The notes beneath the pieces are model-generated. The model did no database searches, had not been told where the DNA came from, and worked only from the letters and a program-made list of their open reading frames with translations. Below, in pieces: positions 15,313-26,061 of a DNA stretch of 64,000 bases. The position numbers and the translations under genes were made by a program. The stretch lies in contig RYFE02000002.1 in the NCBI GenBank assembly GCA_004138175.2, positions 291,392 through 355,391 of the forward strand, in the 5' to 3' direction. How positions within the stretch are numbered: the stretch's first letter is position 1; each line of letters starts with the position of its first letter. The stretch is from Chloroflexales bacterium ZM16-3. GTDB taxonomy: Bacteria > Chloroflexota > Chloroflexia > Chloroflexales > Chloroflexaceae.

Positions 15313-17577
15313 TTATCGCCTTACAAGCGGCAAGCTCACTCTCGGCAGCGTAATGGTATCCAGAGTGATCGTTTGCGAGATCACCTGGTCGGTCGGGTTG
15401 CCCGCGCCGTCGAGGAAGCGAACATAGACGTAGAACGTTGTATTTGGTTGTAGAGAAGTGACTGGCTTGGACAGACGTGCCGCTAGGCTCCAGTCTTTTA
15501 ACACCGGGCTGCTTCCGGCCTGGTTAAGCTTAGCCGGTGACCACAGCAGAGTCGTGTCGGTAAGCGGGTTCGTGGACGTCAAGCTATTCGCCACCCAAAC
15601 ACCCCAGTAGCCGCCGGGATAGTTATCAGTAACCTGCACATTGCTGAATTGCAGTTCGGTCAGGATGGTTGCGAGCGGGTTGGACTTAATAGTCATCGTC
15701 ACACTAATCGGGTTCTGTAGCACCGGCTTGGTTATGTCATAGGTGATGACGTTGGTGTAGGTGATGACGTTGGTGAGTTCATCCATCAGACGGACGACCA
15801 CTGGTGAGGGCCCCTCGGTGATGGTGTTGGTATTGGGTAAGGCGAGTGTATTGTTAAAGCTATTGTCCGCAATGCCAAAGGGTGAGCCGAGACTGGAGGC
15901 TGAGGCATCGTACTGGAAGGTCGAGAGGCCGCTACAATCAGTAGAGCCGTTGATCTCCAGATAGAAGAGTTTCTCCCGCGTGTAGTTCGGATCACCGTCG
16001 CTTGCCCCACTGTCACTGGGAAGATCCGCCAGTTCGGAATTCAGCGACCCAGTGAAGATCGACGATTTATTGCCAATATTCGGGTTGACGGCTCGTATAG
16101 AGCTAGAGACGTAGTTGTCAACAATGATACTGGCTGACTTCGCCCCGGCCTCTTCTACGGTGCCGCTACGCACTTGGGTGTAGAGTACCTCGGGCAGACA
16201 GTCTTGGGTATTCACGGAACTGGCGATCTGGACATTGATCGGGTTGGTGAAGTCTACCCACCCCTCCGACAAGTTGCTCGAGTCGCTCTGCGTATTAGTA
16301 GGCGCAGCACCCCACCGCCAGCGAATTTGGGTTGGTGCGCCGACGACATCAGTAAAGCTCACCGAGACGTTTTGTGTATTGCCAACGATTCGGTCGTCAC
16401 CCTTGGTGAGGGGCGCAGCGGTCTCGATAACTGGCGTTGCGCTTATCGAACCACTGCCCTTAGCCGCCAGTTGCACATACTCTGTGCGTAGGTTAGATCC
16501 GCTGAAGCTCTCGAGAGCCACATGGATCAAGGTTTGGCCATTGATACTAGCGGCCACCTGGGTAGCGAAGATGCTATTCTGAACTAGCCGTATAGGGCCT
16601 TCAAAGTCACCCGATGCTGTTGCGTAGGCAACATAGACATCTCGCGATCCGCCATCGGCCGAGGCCCAGGCGAAGGCAAGATTACCGGCCTCATCGGAGT
16701 CGATGGCTGCAGTCCCAATCACCTCCATGTTGGAAAGCAAGTGGGATGCCCACGACCCGCTTGATGTGCGGGAGGCGTAATAATAGCCGCCACCAACCCG
16801 ACGCCAGGCGACAAACACGACGCCAGTCGGGCCGATGGTGACGGTCGGTTCGGCCTCGTAGGAAGATCTCCCTCCGGTCGTCACTGACTCGATAGTAAAG
16901 CCGGAACCGTTCCACAAACCACTATGGATGTCGCCATCAGAATCACCAAAGGCGATCGCGATCTGGCCACCAGGCCCAACACTCAACGACGGAGCGTTAT
17001 AGCTTGTGATATTGGAGATAGCAATGGGGGACGACCAACTTGCACCATTGTTGGTCGAGTAGCTATAGCGGTAGAACTTGTCCTCATTCCAAGCAAGTAC
17101 GATGGTGCCGGTCGAGTTCGCGGCTACATCAACGTAGAGGCTTGTGCCAACCGAGACAGTCGCCTTCGGCGTGCTCAATGAGCCATTTAATGCCCGCTGA
17201 CTCATCATGATCGGGCCGCTTTTGGAACTGCGCAGCCAAGCGTAGGTTATAACGCCATTTGGCGCAACCGAGAGCGCTGTGTTCGTAAGCCGTGGGTCGC
17301 CGACCGCATCACCGAGCCGAACTGCGGCGGGGAACTCTGTTGCGGTGTCGGTCTTTACCCACATGTGCGATTCTAGCGAATTAGCACTTCCCGAGATCGA
17401 GGAGATCCCGTTTCCCGCACCAACATCAGGATGCTTGACATCGGTTGATGATGGCAGGGTTTGACGAGACAGGGCGCGTAGATTTATCGCTGTTTGAGCG
17501 ACCGTATTGAGCGGGAGAACTCCAGCCAGCACGATCATCGCACTGAAGACCCCGATGAAAAACGCACGAAACAACAT
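15313..17577 (-). CDS. Secreted protein with sialidase-like (Asp-box) repeats
   Basis: 754 residues. A signal peptide (FFIGVFSAMIVLAGVLPL) leads. Residues about 60-350 form a beta-propeller-like series, e.g. YSTNNGASWSSPIAI, the Asp-box pattern S-x-D/N-x-G-x-x-W, repeated with VGPGGQIAIAFG and TIGPTGVVFVAWR. The C-terminal half has Ig-like segments with repeated ITYTNVITYDITKP. The chain ends in VSLPLVRR, a terminal LPLVRR-type tail. No active-site set for a sialidase was evident, so a surface binding or adhesive role is as likely as catalysis. Confidence 0.7.
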   Translation of the reverse strand: MLFRAFFIGVFSAMIVLAGVLPLNTVAQTAINLRALSRQTLPSSTDVKHPDVGAGNGISSISGSANSLESHMWVKTDTATEFPAAVRLGDAVGDPRLTNTALSVAPNGVITYAWLRSSKSGPIMMSQRALNGSLSTPKATVSVGTSLYVDVAANSTGTIVLAWNEDKFYRYSYSTNNGASWSSPIAISNITSYNAPSLSVGPGGQIAIAFGDSDGDIHSGLWNGSGFTIESVTTGGRSSYEAEPTVTIGPTGVVFVAWRRVGGGYYYASRTSSGSWASHLLSNMEVIGTAAIDSDEAGNLAFAWASADGGSRDVYVAYATASGDFEGPIRLVQNSIFATQVAASINGQTLIHVALESFSGSNLRTEYVQLAAKGSGSISATPVIETAAPLTKGDDRIVGNTQNVSVSFTDVVGAPTQIRWRWGAAPTNTQSDSSNLSEGWVDFTNPINVQIASSVNTQDCLPEVLYTQVRSGTVEEAGAKSASIIVDNYVSSSIRAVNPNIGNKSSIFTGSLNSELADLPSDSGASDGDPNYTREKLFYLEINGSTDCSGLSTFQYDASASSLGSPFGIADNSFNNTLALPNTNTITEGPSPVVVRLMDELTNVITYTNVITYDITKPVLQNPISVTMTIKSNPLATILTELQFSNVQVTDNYPGGYWGVWVANSLTSTNPLTDTTLLWSPAKLNQAGSSPVLKDWSLAARLSKPVTSLQPNTTFYVYVRFLDGAGNPTDQVISQTITLDTITLPRVSLPLVRR

Positions 17578-17724
17578 ACGGATTCCCTCACTGAGCAGAG
17601 CGTATCAATTTGTCACCAGGGACAATGACGCGCGAGGTTAATAGATGGATTGTCGTAGATGCAGATCAGGATAAGGTGGGACAACTGAGGATGAGCTGAA
17701 TCATCCCACGTTAGCCTGTGACGT

Positions 17725-18495
17725 CTATAGCTCGGTGACGACAAATTTGCTGAAGCGAATCTTGCCCATGGCGCGGGTGAAGAGGCCAGGTTGCCCACTG
17801 GATAAGGCATCATCCGTGGCCTCAAGCAACGGCTCGTCATTAACAAACGCCTGGATGCTCGTCCCGTCGACCTTCAGCGCGATAGCATACCAGGTGTGAA
17901 GATCGTAGCCAGGGACATCCTGGGTCGCCAGCGCAGTCGCCTTACCATCGATCACCTTCTCGATGATCAGCTTTGGCGTATCGGTATAGAACTTGGCGAG
18001 CATCCGTAAGCGGTAGAAGCTGTTGCCCTGGCGTCGGGCGACCAGGCCCGCGTTGCCGTTGCCCTGATCATAGAATCTCGCGCTGACCGTGTAGTTTGTC
18101 CATGTAGGGCTGCCAATGAAGGCCATCGCCTCATTGATGCTTGGGTTCCCCGCTGCTGCAGTGTTATCCTGGAGCAGCGTGCCATCTACCACGTGCCACA
18201 CCGAGTTGTCTTCAGGCAGAACGGCCCCAACATCGACAAACTCCCAGAGCTTCAGCGAGTCATCGTTCTGAAACTCGGGTGCGATAAGCTCGGTGCTGGA
18301 GAGCATGGGCTGTGGCGTCGGACTCGGCGGGATCGTTGGTGTTGCCGGGAAGGTGATGGTTGGCAGTATCGGTGATTCACCCTGCGCCTGACCTCGGCTA
18401 CTCATCAAAAAGGTAAGTGCCAGACTAACGACTACGACAACGAGGGCACCGGCGATACCGGCGATGAGGGTGTTCTTGCGCTGACGACGTTTCAT
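17725..18495 (-). CDS. Membrane-anchored LamG/concanavalin-A-like lectin domain protein
   Basis: About 256 residues from the ATG at 18495, which has GGA upstream and is followed by a basic patch (MKRRQRKN) and a membrane segment (LIAGIAGALVVVVVSLALTFLM). A proline-rich linker (PTITFPATPTIPPSPTP) leads to a jelly-roll domain (TNYTVSARFYDQGNGNAGLVARRQGNSFYRLRM ... WYAIALKVDGTSIQAFVNDE) typical of DUF1080/LamG-like carbohydrate-binding folds. It is probably displayed outside the membrane and binds glycans. No catalytic residues are obvious. Confidence 0.75.
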   Translation of the reverse strand: MKRRQRKNTLIAGIAGALVVVVVSLALTFLMSSRGQAQGESPILPTITFPATPTIPPSPTPQPMLSSTELIAPEFQNDDSLKLWEFVDVGAVLPEDNSVWHVVDGTLLQDNTAAAGNPSINEAMAFIGSPTWTNYTVSARFYDQGNGNAGLVARRQGNSFYRLRMLAKFYTDTPKLIIEKVIDGKATALATQDVPGYDLHTWYAIALKVDGTSIQAFVNDEPLLEATDDALSSGQPGLFTRAMGKIRFSKFVVTEL

Positions 18496-18756
18496 TGATA
18501 GGATTCCTTCATTGTATCTGGACATAGAGCAATTTTCCGCAGGTTCTGAAACACTTCGCATCAGACTGCGGGTGCTCCACATCAGGAAGCGACAGACGGA
18601 CAAGTGCCTTCATAACTCCGGTAGGATTGCTATCGCTTGTGTTTGGTAGGATCGCAGGTTGCGATGCTACCTCCTAATATACACACTAAGACCATAGATC
18701 CACACACCCGATTTGTCAATAAGAGTTCATCTCTGACAGGGCGGTTGCGCCACCCT

Positions 18757-21045
18757 TCATGAGCGGCGCTTCCACAGCACAAGCTCCCTGCCGTAGCGCG
18801 TCTTGATCGTGATCAGATAATAGTTTGCCCGCAGCGCAGCTTGGTTGGTGAAGTAATCTTGCCACAGATCGGGGATGTAGGTGGGGCGACGTTCGTTCAG
18901 GACATACGCCGGGTCGTGCTTCTCGTGGCCGGCAGCCCCGGTGCCCATATTCGGCATCACGACTCGTGCAATATGGTGATCGGTGAGGCCAAGCATGTCA
19001 ATGGTCGTGTGCTGCCCGTAGTAGGCGATAGCACCCGCCCCGCTTACCGCAATGCTCTCATCAGGCCCAGCGTTATCTGCCATCCACCAGCCAATCTCGC
19101 GCCAGAGCCAGACGCTCTCGTCTAGCCTCTGGATGATAGTGTCGAGCGAACGGGTTCGCTCTAGCGCATACAGGCTGTATGCGCTCAGCAACACCGCAAC
19201 CAAGACTGGCGTTACCAACCGCAAGGTTGGGCGCGCCATCGCATAGCGGACGATCTGCGCCAGCCCGTCGGCAAACAGTATGGCGAAGAGTGATACGAGC
19301 GGAACAAAGAAGCGCTCGCCGCGAAAGTGGTCGCCACCAACCGCGATGATATAGGCAGTGTAGACGCCGAGCAGCAGCAGGATGTAGCCGCGCCAACTCC
19401 GCAGTGCGTTGCGCCAGTCGGGGATCAGCCCACCGAGGCCCAGCAATAGGAGCGGCCCGCCCATCGTCTGCGCGAAACCCCAGCTATAGGCTAGCCCACG
19501 AGGCACGGCTCGTAGGCCACCGCCGGTTTTGGCATAGAAGGTATTCGGCAGCAGATCGCCATAGTAGCTGTAGCGCCAGATGAAAAAAGGGACGATCAGC
19601 AGCAGGTACGGGCCAATGAGCGCGCCAAGCCCACCCTTGCGCCGTATGGTGTGGACAATCGCGCCGGGCCGAAGATCTGCGCCAGTCAGGTCGTAGGTCA
19701 TATAGTGGAACGCTGTGATCGCCATGAGCAGCGCTCCCTCGGGACGGGTCAGGGTGGCTAAGGACAGCAGCACCCCAGTGATCGCAAGCGCTGGGTTCAC
19801 CTGGCCTTGCCCACGCAATACACCCAGGTAGACTGTGACGGTGGCGAGCAGCAGCAGCGCGAAGAGGGCCGTCTCGAGCCCGCCTCCTCGTGCGCTGTGC
19901 AGCAGCAGGCTCTGGCTTGTCGCGACCAGCAACGCGGCGACGAGCGCCCATGATGATCCGAACAGGCGCGCTGCCAGCCAATAGGTTAGCAACAATAGCC
20001 CCAACGCAAAGCCGATCCCCGAGAGATAGGTCCAGTAGACCGGATCACCCCCCAGGCGAAGCACCAGCGCAGCGAGCATTGTATAGAGAAAGTTGGTATA
20101 GCCTTCGACTCGCTCACCGGGGTTATAGACCAAGCCGTTCCCGGCAACAAGGTTCTGCGCGTAGCGGAACGATATGAAGGCGTCATCTGAGATCCAGCTT
20201 GGCCAGATCATGCCGCTGAAGCTGATCAGTGTGCCGAGCAGCGCAAGGGAAAGGCGGGCGTAGCTCTGGCGGGCGATCAGTATGGCCACGGCAGCGGCCC
20301 CGAGGCTCCATGCGGCCAGCGTGACATAAGGCAACGGTCCTGGGCCCACGAATGCGTAGAGGGTTAGGAGGGCCACCCCAAGGGGCAGGCAGATCAGCAG
20401 TGCATCGCGGGGGCCAGCGCCTCTCCAGCGCGCCAAGCCCCAGATCAGCACGAACACCACGGGCAGCAGCGACTGAACTGGCCAGTCGGTATAGGGCAGC
20501 CCACGAAGCTTGATGTTTGTCAGCACCACACCGAGCGGGCGCTTGTCGCTATTCAATATGCGCGGTTGTGTCTGTAGTTCCAGACGCAAGTTTGCGTCAC
20601 CTCGCGGCGCGGGCGGAAGCAGCAACCTGTAAACGCGGAATGTCGAGGGGATCACACTAGTGATAGGCCGCTCATTACCGAGGAAGACGAGTGGGTTGGG
20701 CTGCTTCATACCGGCATGAGCACGCACCGTCGCAATGTAGCTCTGTGCCAGGTTGTAGCCGGAGGGCAGTTGCACAAAGAAGTAGCCGTTCGACCATCGG
20801 TAGTAGGAGAACTGGGGATTGTACTCCAGGTCGTAAAGGCCGAATAGATTAAATGTTGTTTTGAGCTGCGGCTGAGTCAGATCCAGTGTATATGGTGCCG
20901 GGGCGTGATGCACCGCACTCGCCCCTACCACCCAAGCGGCCAGGAGTAGCGCGATGATAAGCACCTCGCCAAGCCATGCGGGGATTCTGCTGAGTGCTCG
21001 GATCGCGCGGTCGGTGCGCTCGGGAGCATGTGATAGCGCTCGCAT
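18757..21045 (-). CDS. GT-C family membrane glycosyltransferase (AftB-like)
   Basis: 762 residues with about 12 membrane helices. The first half includes a non-membrane region with a mixed fold. The key landmark is [20 protein letters not shown] followed by [18 protein letters not shown] (about residues 285-320), the signature of arabinofuranosyl/mannosyl GT-C proteins. The DD pair is the catalytic motif. The C-terminus ([14 protein letters not shown] ... [11 protein letters not shown]) also matches. The preceding gene ends seven bases upstream on the same strand, so they form an operon. Role: adding sugars to an envelope glycan. Confidence 0.8.
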   Translation of the reverse strand: MRALSHAPERTDRAIRALSRIPAWLGEVLIIALLLAAWVVGASAVHHAPAPYTLDLTQPQLKTTFNLFGLYDLEYNPQFSYYRWSNGYFFVQLPSGYNLAQSYIATVRAHAGMKQPNPLVFLGNERPITSVIPSTFRVYRLLLPPAPRGDANLRLELQTQPRILNSDKRPLGVVLTNIKLRGLPYTDWPVQSLLPVVFVLIWGLARWRGAGPRDALLICLPLGVALLTLYAFVGPGPLPYVTLAAWSLGAAAVAILIARQSYARLSLALLGTLISFSGMIWPSWISDDAFISFRYAQNLVAGNGLVYNPGERVEGYTNFLYTMLAALVLRLGGDPVYWTYLSGIGFALGLLLLTYWLAARLFGSSWALVAALLVATSQSLLLHSARGGGLETALFALLLLATVTVYLGVLRGQGQVNPALAITGVLLSLATLTRPEGALLMAITAFHYMTYDLTGADLRPGAIVHTIRRKGGLGALIGPYLLLIVPFFIWRYSYYGDLLPNTFYAKTGGGLRAVPRGLAYSWGFAQTMGGPLLLLGLGGLIPDWRNALRSWRGYILLLLGVYTAYIIAVGGDHFRGERFFVPLVSLFAILFADGLAQIVRYAMARPTLRLVTPVLVAVLLSAYSLYALERTRSLDTIIQRLDESVWLWREIGWWMADNAGPDESIAVSGAGAIAYYGQHTTIDMLGLTDHHIARVVMPNMGTGAAGHEKHDPAYVLNERRPTYIPDLWQDYFTNQAALRANYYLITIKTRYGRELVLWKRRS

Positions 21046-21052
21046 ATACCGA

Positions 21053-23314
21053 CTATGGTCCTTTTCTTAGTTCGGCGAATCGAAACCCCAGCGCGAAGAC
21101 CCGCACACTGATAGGCACATCGCTGCGCTGCCTATCGGGCGTCGCGGGGGCGCTCAGAGTTACCTTGTGCTCGCCAGGCTCAAGCAGAAAGCTCAGACTC
21201 TGCATCTGCGGCTTGTCTGTAGGGATGTTTAGTCGGGTAAGGATGCTCGCATCCATGCGCAGTTCGAGGGGCCGGGGCTGCTGGTAGCTCGCGGCGAGCA
21301 GATCAATCGTTGCGCGTACTGGATGGTCTAGCGGGTTGAAGAGCTGTAGCTCGGCCTGCTCGCCCATCCAGCGCCAGCGATAGGGCGGTGCTTGCTCAAG
21401 ATCTTGCCAGCCCGCGCCCAGGTATCCGATTGGGCCAACCGGCCACGTCTGCGGCACTGCGTAGACCTCTAGCTGCTTGTCGGCGAAGATCGGTTGTCCA
21501 AGCTGAAGCAGCTCGGCATGGTGGCGGACCCTAGCAAAGTAACCGTTTTTATTGCTTGTCAGATCGAAGGTTATGTAGCGGATCGCGTAGGCCGCCAGGC
21601 CGCGCTGCCCAGACTCAGGCCAGCCAGGGCTAACCACATCGTCTAGCGGCGGCAGCTGGCCCTCAAGCTCGCGCACACCGGGGGTATAGCGAGCAAATGT
21701 ATACGTTGGGGGGCGGGCGACGTAGCCGCCGAGAATCGGCCAGTGGTGGGTCATCTGTGTGGTCAGATTCTCGCTGAGGTTGATGTTCAGGTAGAGCGGC
21801 AGCGGCATCACGGCACCGCTGGGGCGACCCGGCGCAGCGGCGGGCGGCGGCGGCATGGTGGCGTAGAACGGATCAACCGTGCGGCTCACCAGCTGCATCG
21901 GCCCGGCATAGGTATCGAAGGCCAAGATGAGCCCGAGCGCACCAGTGGTGATCGCTAGCCTGAGCGAGCGCGTTGGCAGGCGTTGGCTTAGCCAAGCGAA
22001 GCCGTAGGCCGCGAGGATGGCCAGTATCAGGCTGGCGATCACCACCAGATGGCTCGGGCGCTGGGCCGCCCTAATGCCGGGCAGGTTTTGGATCAGCGTG
22101 AAGGGTAGCGGTAAACCAGTGTTGTGGCCAAACATCCGTAGTGTCGGCCCCATCGCCAGGAGCATCGTCAGCATGAGCAGAGCGAGCCAGCGCCGGGCGT
22201 GGCCCCAGGCCGTGAACACGCCGATCAGCCCAAGGGCCAGGCCGACCCACCCCAGGGAGATATTCCAGATGATCGCATTTGGATAGAGTTGCTCGCGGGC
22301 TGCGCGCAGAGCCTCGCCCCAGAGCGGGTGTAGCGGGTTAGGTAAAAAGAAGTCCATGAGATCTGCTGAGCGATCAGCCTGGATTCTGCGCATATCCCCC
22401 AGCGCATCAGGCTGTGCTGTCAGGCTGATAATGCGCGGCGTGAGCACCAGCCCCCACCAGATCAGAGGCGTGACGCCCCATATGGCGGAGATCCACCGCT
22501 TGGCGTCTGGCCAGCGCCAGCGTTGCTGCTGCTCCCCTGGCGCATCAACGCTGCCGGGGACAAGCAGCCACACCAGGGCAGCGCATGCGGTCGTCAGCAC
22601 ACAAAACAGCCCATAGTACCAACTGCCCAAGCTCACCCAGAGCAGCAGGGCACCGGAGAGCAGAGAGAGTTGCCAGCGCGGACGTTCGAGCAGCATATAG
22701 AGCGCGAACCAGTAGCATGGGATCCACTGGATCGCCGTGACCTCAAGCCCGCCGTCAACCATCTTCTGCATGTGATAGGGCGAGAAGGCGAAGATCATGC
22801 CCGCCACAAGGGCCGCTTGGGTGTGGCCGGTAACATGACGTGCGAAGAGGAAGGTGACGTAGCCGCCGATCACAAAGCTTGTGAGTACCGTCCAGTTAAA
22901 GCCAGCCAGCGGTCCCAAGAGCAGTGTTATGGGCAGTGCGGCGACACCCTGTGAAAACTGGAGCGTCTGCCAGAAGAGGTCGATCCCGTAAGGGTAGTAA
23001 AGCAATGCAGTGGTGAAGGGCAAATGGCCCTGACGAAGCGAGTCTGCAACCCACCACAGGTTCCATGCGCACTGGTAGGCATCAACCCCCTCAACGGCAC
23101 CGATCATGGCGCTGGTGAAGGAGGGCGCAAGTGGCCAACTGGCGATAATAGCCAGCAGCGTATAGAGAGTCAGCGCACTGCCATGATCGATTATGGTGCG
23201 CCAGCGCTGCCCCGCCGCTGCGTCCAACGTATCTGTGACAGATGGGCGCTGGTGCTCGGCGAAGTCTATGCCGTGCCGCTCCTCGATCATGAATCGTCTC
23301 CTGAAGCCAGGCAT
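21053..23314 (-). CDS. Large multi-pass membrane protein, YfhO/GT-C-like
   Basis: 753 residues with about ten helices in the first 450 residues and a soluble C-terminal part. The sequence [18 protein letters not shown] and [23 protein letters not shown] resembles polyprenol-linked GT-C membrane proteins of the YfhO type found in polysaccharide loci. An alternative start at 23290 (MIEERHG) cannot be excluded. It is co-oriented with the AftB-like protein and probably works in the same glycan pathway. Catalytic residues were not identified. Confidence 0.65.
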   Translation of the reverse strand: MPGFRRRFMIEERHGIDFAEHQRPSVTDTLDAAAGQRWRTIIDHGSALTLYTLLAIIASWPLAPSFTSAMIGAVEGVDAYQCAWNLWWVADSLRQGHLPFTTALLYYPYGIDLFWQTLQFSQGVAALPITLLLGPLAGFNWTVLTSFVIGGYVTFLFARHVTGHTQAALVAGMIFAFSPYHMQKMVDGGLEVTAIQWIPCYWFALYMLLERPRWQLSLLSGALLLWVSLGSWYYGLFCVLTTACAALVWLLVPGSVDAPGEQQQRWRWPDAKRWISAIWGVTPLIWWGLVLTPRIISLTAQPDALGDMRRIQADRSADLMDFFLPNPLHPLWGEALRAAREQLYPNAIIWNISLGWVGLALGLIGVFTAWGHARRWLALLMLTMLLAMGPTLRMFGHNTGLPLPFTLIQNLPGIRAAQRPSHLVVIASLILAILAAYGFAWLSQRLPTRSLRLAITTGALGLILAFDTYAGPMQLVSRTVDPFYATMPPPPAAAPGRPSGAVMPLPLYLNINLSENLTTQMTHHWPILGGYVARPPTYTFARYTPGVRELEGQLPPLDDVVSPGWPESGQRGLAAYAIRYITFDLTSNKNGYFARVRHHAELLQLGQPIFADKQLEVYAVPQTWPVGPIGYLGAGWQDLEQAPPYRWRWMGEQAELQLFNPLDHPVRATIDLLAASYQQPRPLELRMDASILTRLNIPTDKPQMQSLSFLLEPGEHKVTLSAPATPDRQRSDVPISVRVFALGFRFAELRKGP

Positions 23315-23506
23315 AACCTTCGCCAGGCAAACATTACCCTACCCAAAGTTTATCATCAACGACATGGTTGATGCGACGCTGGCACAATCTCTGTCAGCGT
23401 CTAGCCTAGCGGCGGCTGTATCGGCGGTACAGTATAGCACACCTTGTCTGGCCCACACGGAAGCGATCCGCAGTGTGCCAACGCCAGAACTGCCCGTACC
23501 AACGCG

Positions 23507-24751
23507 CTACATGTGCGCAGTGCCGAGCACCGACCGGTAGAGCCGCAGCAGGTCGTCTGCGATCTGGGCCGAGCTAAAAGCCGGTGCCATAGCCACAGCG
23601 CGTCGGCTGTAGCCCTCCCATGTGTCTCTATCCGACAAAAGCGTCATCAGAGCTTCGGCAATCGACGCACCAGAGCATGGCTCCACCAGGAGCCCCGCCC
23701 GCTGCTCGGCCACATAGGCGCTGGCCCCGGTCGTACGTGTCACCACCGGAGGCGTGCCGACGGCGGCGGCCTCGATCACTACGCGGCTAAATGACTCGGC
23801 CACCGACGGCACTACGACCGCATCGGCGGCGGCGAGGTAGGCTATCGCCTCATCGTGGGCGATGCCGCCAACCAGCAGCACATCGTCGGCCACACCAAGC
23901 TCGGCGGCGCGACGCCCCATGTAGGCGCCATAGTCTCCGAAGCGCGGCGTGCTTCGGCTCGGGCCGACGATCAGCACCTGCGGGCGCAGGCCGCGCGCAC
24001 GCAGATGTGGCAGTGCATCTACCAGGTATGCGATGCCTTTAAAGGGGTGTAGCCGGTTCAGGCTGACGACAATCGGGCGGGTAGGGTCGAGCCGATGACG
24101 CGCAACGAGCATAGCCCGGCTCTGGAGACGCAGATCCGCAAGGGAGACGCCGGGCGGAGGAAAACTGTCGGCGGTGATGTTGTAGGGGATCGTGACAACT
24201 TTCTGCGGGTCTGCCCCACGCGCCACGGCCAGGTCGCGAATCTGGGGCGAGTCGGCGCGCAGCACAAGGGCCCGCCGGAAGATCGACGGGAGCACGGCGC
24301 GCACCCCTCGGAATCGACCGTAGCCGTAGTCGTATGCAGGCTCAGACATAATATCGGCACCAGGAAGGGTGATCGCGAGCGGCGGTGAGCGGCGGCGGGG
24401 GGCGAGAGCGGCCACAAGACCAAGGGGGAATGCCGTCTCAATATGGACGAGGTCGTAGCGGGAGGCGTCGATAAAGCGACGGTAGTGGGCGATAGCACCG
24501 GCGAGGTAGGGGTAAGGCAGTACCGCAGCGAGGGTGCGGTTGGAGATCTTCGCCATAGGGCTAGCGCTCACCGGGAGCTGGTGGATGGTGATGCCATCTT
24601 CCACGGAGGTGGTCAGCCGATCAATCCCCGCAGCGAGAGCGATCACCTCCGTGGTGACGCCCTGTGATCGCCACGCAGTGATCACCTCCGTGTGGATACG
24701 ATTTCCCATCGCACTACTATCGTAACGTGGGATGAAGTAGAGAACTCGCAT
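23507..24751 (-). CDS. GT4-type glycosyltransferase
   Basis: 414 residues, two Rossmann-like halves of a GT-B enzyme. The C-terminal half shows PIVVSLNRLHPFKGIAYLVDALPHL (donor-binding domain start), DVLLVGGIAHDEAIAYLAAADAVVVPSVAESFSRVVIEAAAVGTPPV, with the E-x7-E motif of GT4. It probably moves a nucleotide sugar to a lipid- or glycan-linked acceptor inside the cell, before export by the membrane proteins encoded nearby. Sugar and acceptor unknown. Confidence 0.88.
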   Translation of the reverse strand: MRVLYFIPRYDSSAMGNRIHTEVITAWRSQGVTTEVIALAAGIDRLTTSVEDGITIHQLPVSASPMAKISNRTLAAVLPYPYLAGAIAHYRRFIDASRYDLVHIETAFPLGLVAALAPRRRSPPLAITLPGADIMSEPAYDYGYGRFRGVRAVLPSIFRRALVLRADSPQIRDLAVARGADPQKVVTIPYNITADSFPPPGVSLADLRLQSRAMLVARHRLDPTRPIVVSLNRLHPFKGIAYLVDALPHLRARGLRPQVLIVGPSRSTPRFGDYGAYMGRRAAELGVADDVLLVGGIAHDEAIAYLAAADAVVVPSVAESFSRVVIEAAAVGTPPVVTRTTGASAYVAEQRAGLLVEPCSGASIAEALMTLLSDRDTWEGYSRRAVAMAPAFSSAQIADDLLRLYRSVLGTAHM

Positions 24752-24879
24752 GGTTCAGATGAGGCCGCGATCCTGGCGGCATTCCCTCGCTAAAGCGCAC
24801 TCCTGTGATTCTACTTCATGAAACAGTTCATTGATACTAAAAGTTTCATTAGCGTTGGATGAGCAGCCCGATCAGGCGA

Positions 24880-25740
24880 TTATGGCTTGCGCAGCGTGAA
24901 CATCACATAGAGCGGGTCGCTGCGATCAAGTTTCTCCTCAATCGGGTGGACAATCAGCGCCAGCAGCAGGTCCTTGAGCACATAGCGACGCCAGTACTTC
25001 GTCAGCCTCGTCTCGTGGTAGCGTCCGTTCAGCCACGAGCGGCCAAAGCCGCGCCAGTCGCCGACATGGGCGTTTGCCGGGCGCACATAGACCCGATCAA
25101 TATCGGCGTCGGTGTAGAATCGGAAGAAGGAGCCGGCCTTGCCCTCCTGGACGAAGGCGTTGCGCTGCACCTGGATGAACTTCCGGATCCCCTTGAAGAA
25201 GCTGGTGCGCTCGGTGCTGGTATAGGGGATGGTGATGGCTGCGAGGCCGCCGCTCGTCAGGACGCGGCCAATCTCCCGGCCCACAGACTCATCATCGGGG
25301 ATGTGTTCAAGCGAAGAGACGGCGGCCAGCCGATCAACACTCTCGCTGCGGATGGGCATCTCGGTCGCGCTGGCCACCAGCGGGAAGAAGCGGCCATCGC
25401 CGGGGCGGGCCGTCTCGCGGCGCTTCTGGAGTTGCCAGCGCACCCGGTCGGCGTCAAGCTCCAGCACGATCACATCGACGCCCTCCTTGGCCAGCATGTG
25501 CGGGTAGGAGGATGTACCAGAGCCAACGTCGAGCACAAGGTCGCCACGGCGCAGGCCGAGGGCTTTCGTAGACCAGGGGTACTCGATGATCCGCCAGAGG
25601 CTGAAGTCGTTCACCGTCTCGCGAAGTATCTTCCAGCCATTGAGTGCGATCTCATAGGCCACGCAGCGCAGCGCGCTCAGCTGCACCGGCTCGCCCGCCC
25701 GACGGTCGTCGGTCGTCTTCTCAATCGTCGCAGATGCCAT
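24880..25740 (-). CDS. Class I SAM-dependent methyltransferase
   Basis: 286 residues. Motif I is LVLDVGSGTSSYPHML (about residue 70). VIVLELDADRVRW supplies the acidic residue that binds the SAM ribose, and DRLAAVSSLEHIPDD is a motif-III-like segment. The remainder follows the ubiE-like fold. It is the first gene of the minus-strand envelope run and could methylate a glycan or lipid. The substrate is not predictable. Confidence 0.85.
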   Translation of the reverse strand: MASATIEKTTDDRRAGEPVQLSALRCVAYEIALNGWKILRETVNDFSLWRIIEYPWSTKALGLRRGDLVLDVGSGTSSYPHMLAKEGVDVIVLELDADRVRWQLQKRRETARPGDGRFFPLVASATEMPIRSESVDRLAAVSSLEHIPDDESVGREIGRVLTSGGLAAITIPYTSTERTSFFKGIRKFIQVQRNAFVQEGKAGSFFRFYTDADIDRVYVRPANAHVGDWRGFGRSWLNGRYHETRLTKYWRRYVLKDLLLALIVHPIEEKLDRSDPLYVMFTLRKP

Positions 25741-25993
25741 CTATCTTCCTACTAGCGAAGGGCGCTTCGGCTCACAAAGGGCGCTTTGGGTCGTGATAGA
25801 CGCCAAAGACACGAGCACGAAAGGCGCGCGAAAGACACGAAAAGCTCAGCCGTCAGATCTGCCGGTGAAGCCACCAACGAGAGCGCCTCAGTATAGCACA
25901 TGCTCGTCGGGCGGCAGCATTGAGCGGCGACGGCACAAATGTATCTGCCCAGGGACGGCGGCACAGATCGTGTATACTCTGCATGTTGCCTAC

Positions 25994-26031
25994 AACCTGC
26001 AATCTGCAATCTGCAACCTGCAACCTGCAAT
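25994..26031. repeat. Heptanucleotide tandem repeat (ctgcaat/ctgcaac)
   Basis: Five or so units of CTGCAAT or CTGCAAC lie in the 321-base gap between the methyltransferase and the glycolipid synthase. The rest of the gap shows a possible -10 (TATACT near 25974) and nothing else I can support. It is the same family as the repeats in metH, its riboswitch and at 36365. Confidence 0.75.
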
Positions 26032-26061
26032 CAACTCAATCGCCCTATGGGCGGGAGCCAT

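Noticed and set aside
25939..26061. N-terminal extension of the glycolipid synthase
   Set aside because: The extension is encoded by the heptad repeat. The ATG at 26062 has a ribosome binding site and matches the family start.
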